NCBI GenBank assembly: GCA_964397995.1
Contig: CAYNLG010000067.1
Coordinates: 1 to 21,037 of the forward strand
Reading direction: 5' to 3'
Length of the DNA stretch: 21,037 nt
DNA from: CAYNLG01 sp964397995
Lineage (GTDB): Bacteria > Planctomycetota > Phycisphaerae > FEN-1346
The notes below the pieces were generated by a model. It had not been told where the DNA came from and did not search any database. It was given only the letters and a program-made list of their open reading frames with translations. Made by a program: the position numbers and the translations under genes. Shown piece after piece: positions 13,767 to 18,674 of this stretch; the stretch's first letter is position 1; every line of letters begins with the position of its first letter.

Positions 13767-14461
13767 GGTACCTCCGATTGGGTCGGGGGACGCCCCTGGT
13801 TCATGAGCACCGCGCCGCGGATGGCGACCTGCCGGATCCGCTGGACGGCGGCGCGACGTTCGGCCTCACTGGCGGCCCGGTCAAAGCGGAAGTCGACCTT
13901 CAGCATCGCCTCCACCGCCCCGATGGCCGCGCTCTGGACGCCGGCATCTGTCTCGGCCTCGGCCACGCCGACCAGCAGCGGGACGTCGGCCATCGTGCCC
14001 GCGTAGGCCAGTGCCCGGGCCGCCTCGGCCCGCACGCCGGCATCCACGTCGGTTTTGAGCGCGGCACGCAAGGTCTCAGCCGCCTCCGGATGCCCGCCAC
14101 GACCCAAGCACTGCACGGCCAGGAGCCTCAGACGGGCCCGCGGATGGTCCAGCGCGGCCTCCGAAAGCCGCTCCCGGGCCCTCGGGGACGCCATCCGGCC
14201 GAGCGCCCGGACCGCTTCCGCACAGGTCATGGTGTCCGGATGGTGCGTCGCACGGGCCAGGGCGTCCGCAGCCGCCCCGCCGTCCCGACGGGCCAGTTCG
14301 CGGATCGCCCTGATCCGCTCCGCGGCCTGACCCGAAAGGAGCCGCTCCTCCGGAGCCGTACCACATCCGCAGACCGCCAGACAGGCCAGCCCGATCGCCA
14401 GACTCGTCCCGAACCGTCGCCTACCTTCCCTTATCAATGAACGCGTGTCTCCCGCCCGCAT
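13763..14461 (-). CDS. HEAT-repeat lipoprotein B
   Basis: Read from ATG 14461 this is 232 residues. The start lies two bases after the stop of pilin A with no clear ribosome binding site, so expression probably depends on translational coupling; the exact start is uncertain. A hydrophobic segment GTSLAIGLACLAVCGC ends in a lipobox-like VCGC (C33), with Cys at -2 being slightly unusual. HEAT-like helix pairs follow: HPDTMTCAEAVRALGRM, HPRARLRLLAVQCLGRGG, and VDAGVRAEAARALAYAG. The C-terminal signature VEAMLKVDFRFDRAASEAER is shared with HEAT-A and HEAT-C. Its stop overlaps the start of HEAT-C. Two consecutive HEAT genes here look like a local duplication, or loss of a pilin gene that once separated them. 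Confidence 0.82.
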   Translation of the reverse strand: MRAGDTRSLIREGRRRFGTSLAIGLACLAVCGCGTAPEERLLSGQAAERIRAIRELARRDGGAAADALARATHHPDTMTCAEAVRALGRMASPRARERLSEAALDHPRARLRLLAVQCLGRGGHPEAAETLRAALKTDVDAGVRAEAARALAYAGTMADVPLLVGVAEAETDAGVQSAAIGAVEAMLKVDFRFDRAASEAERRAAVQRIRQVAIRGAVLMNQGRPPTQSEVP

Positions 14462-14463
14462 TG

Positions 14464-15642
14464 CTAGTTCCGGCCGAACTGCCACAACGGGCTGTTCGGA
14501 CGCAGGTACTTGCCGGACTTCGCTTCATCCGGCGTCTCAGGGTCCACACCAAGCGTCTCGACGTGCCCGTCGCAGAAGAGCACGTTCGACTTCTCGAAGT
14601 GGCGGAGTGACTGGATGCGGTCCGGGGGCCATTCCTCGAAGCCATCCGGGCCCTCGTACGCCTCCAGGTCGATGTCGTCGATGTCCTCGATGAAGTACTT
14701 GTTGAAGTCCCCCACGTCCCGGCCGCCGTCGGTAAAGTCGATCGTCATCTTCGGGAAGTCGCACAGCATGTAGAGCTTCGAGTCGACCTGGGGGACCCGG
14801 CGGCCCAATATCTGGTACGACCCCAGGCTCATGCCGTAGTCGCAGTAAACGAAGCCGCCGGTCACCAGGTTGCTGATGCGGCCGGCACCGCTGGACGACA
14901 CGATGTCCTCCAGGCCGTACTCCTTTAGTTCCTCCTCCGTCAGCTCCAGCCGCTCGCCGCTCTCCGGGGCCGGGTCGAAGATCACCTTGTCCCGGATCTT
15001 GAACTTGAACTTGTAGCCGTGGCCCGAGTGCTGGGGCGAGAAGTAGATTTCCTGCGGCGCCCCGTACTTGAACCGGACCTCGGCCACGATGTCCTTGTGG
15101 TCGCTGGTATAGTCGCCGCCCGTCCGCTGGTCCTCGACCTCGTAGCGCTTCCACTCCGGGCCGCGGTTCTCCTTGCCGGGCAGGACGAAGATGAAGTCCG
15201 AGTCCAGCGGGATGTCGTAGATGTGCTGCCCGCTCTTGTAGATCTCGTACCGCAGGTCGTTCAGCGTGAGGCCGTACTGCGGGTTCGCCTCGGTCACGGG
15301 CGGCACGTTGCCGCTGTCGCCACCAGGGCTCGCGCTGGTCCCGCCCGTCCCCGTCCGCAGGCCGTAAAGGGGCGATCCGGGGCACTGGAGGGAACTGACG
15401 TCCCCTTCCAGGTACGGCAGGAGCAGGAACGCCCAGTAGTCGCCATCGGCGAAGAAGGCCGACTCGTTGTCGGCCTGGAACGATTTCTGCGCCTTCCAGA
15501 GGTTGCCCAGGTTCATCCGGCACCGGGTGGCGTCCTTCAGGGCCACCACGCCGCCCACCGCCGGCATGAGCATGGCCACAAGGATGGCCATGATCGCCAC
15601 CACGATCAGGAGTTCCACGAGGTTGAAGCCGCGCCGCTTCAT
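14464..15642 (-). CDS. pseudopilin A (prepilin-type N-terminus, H-X9-DG C-terminus)
   Basis: This 392-residue protein starts at ATG 15642, whose ATGA overlaps the stop of HEAT-A; AGAGGAG lies just upstream. MKRRG/FNLVELLIVVAIM is a clear prepilin signal with Glu+5. The RCRMNLGNLWKAQ helix and LQCP motif are followed by a Gly/Ser-rich loop, then a beta-rich domain with many charged residues (KFKFKIRDKVIFD). Shared with pilin B are YCDYGMSLGSYQILGRRVP and VDSKLYMLCDFPK. H348 to DG 358-359 forms the H-X9-DG element and the protein ends NSPLWQFGRN. The conserved Cys after the N-terminal helix and the Cys of the CP motif could form a disulfide. It is the second gene of the operon. Confidence 0.88.
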   Translation of the reverse strand: MKRRGFNLVELLIVVAIMAILVAMLMPAVGGVVALKDATRCRMNLGNLWKAQKSFQADNESAFFADGDYWAFLLLPYLEGDVSSLQCPGSPLYGLRTGTGGTSASPGGDSGNVPPVTEANPQYGLTLNDLRYEIYKSGQHIYDIPLDSDFIFVLPGKENRGPEWKRYEVEDQRTGGDYTSDHKDIVAEVRFKYGAPQEIYFSPQHSGHGYKFKFKIRDKVIFDPAPESGERLELTEEELKEYGLEDIVSSSGAGRISNLVTGGFVYCDYGMSLGSYQILGRRVPQVDSKLYMLCDFPKMTIDFTDGGRDVGDFNKYFIEDIDDIDLEAYEGPDGFEEWPPDRIQSLRHFEKSNVLFCDGHVETLGVDPETPDEAKSGKYLRPNSPLWQFGRN

Positions 15643-16313
15643 GGGTTTCTCCTCTCACTCCGCATGTACTTCGCCGCGATGTCCGGGGCGATCTCCCGGA
15701 CCCTGAGGAGCACCGCCCGACGGGCGTCCGCGTCCGCGCTCGGGTCGAACCCGAACTCGACGCCGACCAGCTCTTCAATGGCCTGAACACACCGGCTTTC
15801 GACCACCACGGCCCCGTCGTCCACGGCCACGTCGGCCAGCAACTGCACCTCGCTGAAGCCGCCCAGCCGCCCCAGGGCGGCCGCGGCCTCGGCCCGGACG
15901 CGCGGCGAGGGGTCGTGCTGGATCAGGCGGCGGAACATCTGGACCACCACCTTCTTGCCTTCCTGGTCCGGGGCGTACATCTGCAGCAGCGACGCCACCG
16001 CCGCGTGCCGCACCTTGTCGCGATCTTCCTCAGAAAGCACGCCCAGGAGGCCCTGGCGGGCCCTTTCCTTGTGAATCCGGCCCAGCAGCCAGACCGCCTC
16101 GGTGGCCGTCTTCTCGTCCGGATGCCGCGCCGCCTCGACCAGCATCTGGATGGCCTGGTCGTCGGTGCGGCCCTCGAGGTTCCGGAGGGCCTCCAACCGG
16201 TCGCCGAAGTCCTCGGACTCCAGCGACCCGCCGCCTCCGCAGCCGGCCACCGGCACGAGACACAGCACCCCGATGCCAAAGAACACGATGCGGCCGAGCG
16301 AGCCATGTGACAT
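15639..16313 (-). CDS. HEAT-repeat lipoprotein A
   Basis: This 224-residue protein starts at ATG 16313, with GGAGG four bases upstream and a promoter about 60 bases before it; an earlier in-frame start at 16364 would precede the -10 box. The signal sequence FFGIGVLCLVPVAGC carries a good lipobox (VAGC, C25), followed by a glycine run that would serve as a tether. HEAT-like pairs include HPDEKTATEAVWLLGRI, DKVRHAAVASLLQM and SPRVRAEAAAALGRLGGFSE. The C-terminal signature IEELVGVEFGFDPSADADAR is shared with the other two HEAT lipoproteins. It is the first gene of the operon and its TGA overlaps the start of pilin A. A scaffold or assembly partner of the co-encoded pilins is the simplest reading, but unproven. 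Confidence 0.87.
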   Translation of the reverse strand: MSHGSLGRIVFFGIGVLCLVPVAGCGGGGSLESEDFGDRLEALRNLEGRTDDQAIQMLVEAARHPDEKTATEAVWLLGRIHKERARQGLLGVLSEEDRDKVRHAAVASLLQMYAPDQEGKKVVVQMFRRLIQHDPSPRVRAEAAAALGRLGGFSEVQLLADVAVDDGAVVVESRCVQAIEELVGVEFGFDPSADADARRAVLLRVREIAPDIAAKYMRSERRNP

Positions 16314-16367
16314 GCTTCCTCCCTCTCTCCCACGGCAGCCCGGACGGACCTTCCGCGCCGCCACACG

Positions 16368-16395
16368 ATTCTAACCCCCGCTGCGAGGCCGTCCA
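16368..16395 (-). promoter_or_regulatory. promoter of the HEAT/pseudopilin operon (TGGACG-N16-TAGAAT)
   Basis: On the minus strand, TGGACG (16395-16390) and TAGAAT (16373-16368) are 16 bases apart. The -10 matches five of six consensus positions. The start would be near 16361, giving a leader of about 48 bases. No strong terminator separates it from proS, so read-through from proS could also contribute. Confidence 0.5.
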
Positions 16396-16577
16396 GGGGC
16401 CTTTCCAGCCACCGCGCCGGACCGCCCGGGACGAGCCCGAAGGCAAGCCCCTGAAGCCTTTTGAACGCCGCCGCACCCCCAGGTTTTCGCCGCCGGACAC
16501 CTGGAAAACAGGATGCGCTGCAGAAAAGCCTTTCGGTCGGGCGCCCGCACCATGGCCAAATCCTTCCTAACACAATT

Positions 16578-18002
16578 CTAATACGAGCGGGCGAAGGGAA
16601 CCATCATTGCGGGGCCTTGGCCGCAGACCATGCATGGCGCGTCGGTGGCCGCGTCGTCCGGCACCAAACGGATCGTGGCCTTGGTTTCTTCGGCGACCCT
16701 GGCCTCGCAGGCCGCTTCGCCGCACCACGGGGCGTAGACGAAGCCGCCCTGCCCTTCCAGGACCTCGCGGAAGGCCTCGTAGGACTCCGCCGTGCGGCAA
16801 TTTTCGTCCAGACGGGCCTTGGCGCGGTCGTAGAGTCCCTGCTGGATGTCTTCGAGGAGTTGTGGCACGGCCATGACGACCTCGCCGGTCGGGACGGGTC
16901 GCTTCTCGCCGGTATCGCGCCGAACGACAACCACCTGGTCGTTTTCGAGGTCCCGCGGACCAATCTCGACCCGTAGAGGCACGCCCTTCAGCTCCCATTC
17001 GCTGAACTTCCAGCCGGGGCTGACGTTGTCGCGGTCGTCGACGCGGACGCGGAAACGGTCTTCGAGCGGTTCGGCCACGCGCGCGGCCTGGGCGAGGATG
17101 GCCGAATTGTCCGCATTCGCCTTCAGAATGGGCACTACGACCACTTCCAGGGGGGCGAGCTTCGGCGGCAGCACCAGGCCGGCGTCGTCGCTGTGGCTCA
17201 TGACGAGGGCCCCGATGAGGCGGGTCGAGACGCCCCAGCTGGTGGCGTAGACGTACTGGTTCTCGCCCTCGGCGTTCTGGAACTGGACGTCGAAGGCCCG
17301 GGCGAAATTCTGGCCCAGATAGTGGCTTGTGCCCGCCTGCAGGGCCTTATTGTCCTGCATCAGCGCTTCGATGGTATGGGTCACTTCGGCACCGGCGAAC
17401 TTTTCGGCATCGGTCTTTTTGCCGGCCAGGACGGGCATGGCCATCCACTGTTCGGCAAAGGTGCGATAGACGCCGAGCATGCGCCGGGCTTCCTCGACGG
17501 CCTCGTTTTCCGTACTATGGGCCGTATGGCCCTCTTGCCACAGGAATTCGGCGGTTCGGAGGAAGAGGCGGGTGCGCATTTCCCAGCGCATGACGTTGGC
17601 CCACTGGTTGATGAGGAGGGGCAGGTCGCGCCAGGATTGTATCCACTTTTTGTACATTGCCCATATGATCGTTTCCGAGGTCGGACGGACCACCAGGGGC
17701 TCGTCCAGGGCTTTTCCGCCGCCGTGGGTAACGACCGCGCACTCCGGGGCGAAGCCCTCGACGTGCTCGGCCTCTTTTTCGAGGAAGGACTGGGGGATGA
17801 GGAGGGGGAAATAGGCGTTCTGGTGGCCGGTGGCCTTGAACATGTCGTCGAGGGCCCGCTGCATGCGTTCCCAGATCGCATAGCCCCACGGGCGGATGAC
17901 CATACAGCCGCGCACGGGGGCGTAGTCAGCCATTTCGGCCCGAGTTACGATATCGATATACCACTGGCTGTAGTCGTCATCGCGACGGGTGATCTTGGCC
18001 AC
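16578..18002 (-). CDS. proS: prolyl-tRNA synthetase, short archaeal/eukaryote-like type
   Basis: This 474-residue cytoplasmic enzyme charges tRNA-Pro with proline. It starts at GTG 18002, with AAGGAGA six bases upstream. Class II synthetase elements are clear: VRPTSE (105-110) for prolyl-adenylate formation, then FLRTAEFLWQEGHTAH (147-162) containing motif 2, and SHYLGQNFARAFDV plus WGVSTRLIGALVMSHSDD for motif 3 and the active site. The anticodon-binding domain (VVVVPILKAN onward) follows. The C-terminal extension has four cysteines (C427, C432, C457, C460) in the zinc-site arrangement of this subtype, and the protein ends in Tyr (ARSY), as is common in the family. The editing insertion of the long bacterial ProRS is absent. 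This form occurs in several bacterial lineages. A single complete gene with no abnormalities is seen. Confidence 0.97.
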   Translation of the reverse strand: MAKITRRDDDYSQWYIDIVTRAEMADYAPVRGCMVIRPWGYAIWERMQRALDDMFKATGHQNAYFPLLIPQSFLEKEAEHVEGFAPECAVVTHGGGKALDEPLVVRPTSETIIWAMYKKWIQSWRDLPLLINQWANVMRWEMRTRLFLRTAEFLWQEGHTAHSTENEAVEEARRMLGVYRTFAEQWMAMPVLAGKKTDAEKFAGAEVTHTIEALMQDNKALQAGTSHYLGQNFARAFDVQFQNAEGENQYVYATSWGVSTRLIGALVMSHSDDAGLVLPPKLAPLEVVVVPILKANADNSAILAQAARVAEPLEDRFRVRVDDRDNVSPGWKFSEWELKGVPLRVEIGPRDLENDQVVVVRRDTGEKRPVPTGEVVMAVPQLLEDIQQGLYDRAKARLDENCRTAESYEAFREVLEGQGGFVYAPWCGEAACEARVAEETKATIRLVPDDAATDAPCMVCGQGPAMMVPFARSY

Positions 18003-18118
18003 GCGGGCTCTCCTTTCGGGGCACGAGCGGGGGGCATTCTAGCCCCTGGCGGGGCCGCGGGCAACGGTCTATGTGCGGGGGTTCCGCGCGGCCGGTGCCG
18101 CGCGCGCCAGAGTATACG

Positions 18119-18187
18119 TTTGTAGCCTGGAGTATCGCGCCGGGTGTTCACCGCAGGCAACATTTATAGCCTAAAGTATCGCGTCGG
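18119..18187. repeat. pair of 25-bp imperfect direct repeats, 44 bp apart
   Basis: The segments 18119-18143 and 18163-18187 match at 21 of 25 positions and share the core TAGCCT..AGTATCGCG. On the minus strand each reads as CGCGATACT..AGGCTA.AAA. They lie about 120-190 bases upstream of the proS start. They could be binding sites for a regulator, or remnants of a dispersed repeat. No target-site duplications or transposase are seen. Confidence 0.7.
18131..18160 (-). promoter_or_regulatory. weak candidate proS promoter (TTGCCT-N18-GATACT)
   Basis: On the minus strand, TTGCCT (18160-18155) is followed after 18 bases by GATACT (18136-18131), which lies inside the proximal direct repeat. A separate TATACT at 18116-18111 has no matching -35. 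The call is tentative because the spacing is long. Confidence 0.25.
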
Positions 18188-18202
18188 CCTCGCCGATTAT
18201 CA

Positions 18203-18324
18203 TTTTCTGACCTTTTTTTGGCGGTTTCTGGCTTTTTTTTGGACCACATTTGTCTTTTTTTGTGGCCATTCTGCCTTTTTTTGTGGCCCGTGTGGCTTTT
18301 TTTGACCGGTTTTTGTCTCTTTTT
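18203..18324. repeat. phased T-tract array, 21-bp period (predicted curved DNA)
   Basis: Runs of seven or eight T start at 18213, 18233, 18255, 18276 and 18297; shorter runs lie at 18203, 18310 and 18320. The interval is 21 bp, within one base, over five periods, which equals two helical turns. The units are otherwise related: two contain TTTTTTTGTGGCC, and most begin with CTTTTTTT. A-tracts in phase with the helix bend DNA, so a strong intrinsic curve is predicted. Because 21 is a multiple of three, the minus strand also reads as lysine-rich heptads (KKRQ plus three residues), but the surrounding frame looks non-coding. Intrinsic terminator function is unlikely, as there is no consistent stem. 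Confidence 0.85.
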
Positions 18325-18585
18325 GGATCCGGCCGCCGCGCGGCCCCGGCCGCGCCCTTCCCCCCGCCCCGGCGAGGGTGCGCCGCGCGAAACGGGGCAA
18401 GATGGGAAGGCCGGGCAAAATGCGGAATCCGGAATGTGGAACACCGGCGCCGACAAAACGGCAGATGTCCATGCGCATGAGGCGGGGGAGCACGGGAGAG
18501 GGACAGGGCCGGTCGACGAGAACGGGCCGGGAACACGGGCCAAGGCACGACAGGTTTTAGTGGCGCGCATAGCATGAAGTGCGTC

Positions 18586-18606
18586 GCCGAGCGCGTTTCG
18601 CTTGGC
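18586..18606 (+). promoter_or_regulatory. inverted repeat overlapping the -35 box of the STAND-like gene
   Basis: GCCGAGCG (18586-18593) pairs with CGCTTGGC (18599-18606) across a 5-base loop, with one G-T wobble. It overlaps the -35 hexamer at 18602, where a repressor would block transcription. As an 8-bp repeat in GC-rich DNA it could be fortuitous. Confidence 0.35.
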
Positions 18607-18630
18607 GCGAGGCCATGCACGGTGTATTCT
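18602..18630 (+). promoter_or_regulatory. candidate promoter of the STAND-like gene (TTGGCG-N17-TATTCT)
   Basis: TTGGCG at 18602-18607 and TATTCT at 18625-18630 are 17 bases apart, each matching four of six consensus positions. The start near 18637 gives a leader of about 38 bases before the GTG at 18675. Confidence 0.45.
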
Positions 18631-18674
18631 GATGTCGGTTCAGGTCCACACGGGCACCAGCGAACGGGGGGCAC

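Larger units (their letters stand above)
18325..18674. other. gene-free leader region before the STAND-like gene
   Basis: A GC-rich stretch (18325-18395) is followed by a purine-rich stretch with a small GGAAT-type repetition near 18420-18442. Nothing that looks like a gene is seen. The last 90 bases contain the putative promoter and hairpin of the downstream gene. It may mark the boundary between the housekeeping proS region and an accessory region to the right. Confidence 0.5.

Noticed and set aside
16500..16577. Possible intrinsic terminator after proS
   Set aside because: CGGGCGCCCG is a loop-less palindrome and the following T-run is short and distant, so it does not meet the pattern.
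18203..18324. CRISPR-like or terminator array in the T-tracts
   Set aside because: There are no conserved repeats of 24-40 bases with unique spacers and no stem before each T-run. The period is only 21 bp.
18408..18445. GGAAT-type repeats as a mobile element end
   Set aside because: They are only short imperfect copies, with no transposase or partner inverted repeat in the window.
18148..18570. Lysine-rich minus-strand frame across the T-tract array (KKRQ heptads)
   Set aside because: The heptads follow automatically from the 21-bp period. The N-terminal half resembles non-coding translation and no ribosome binding site was found, so the array is treated as a DNA-level feature.
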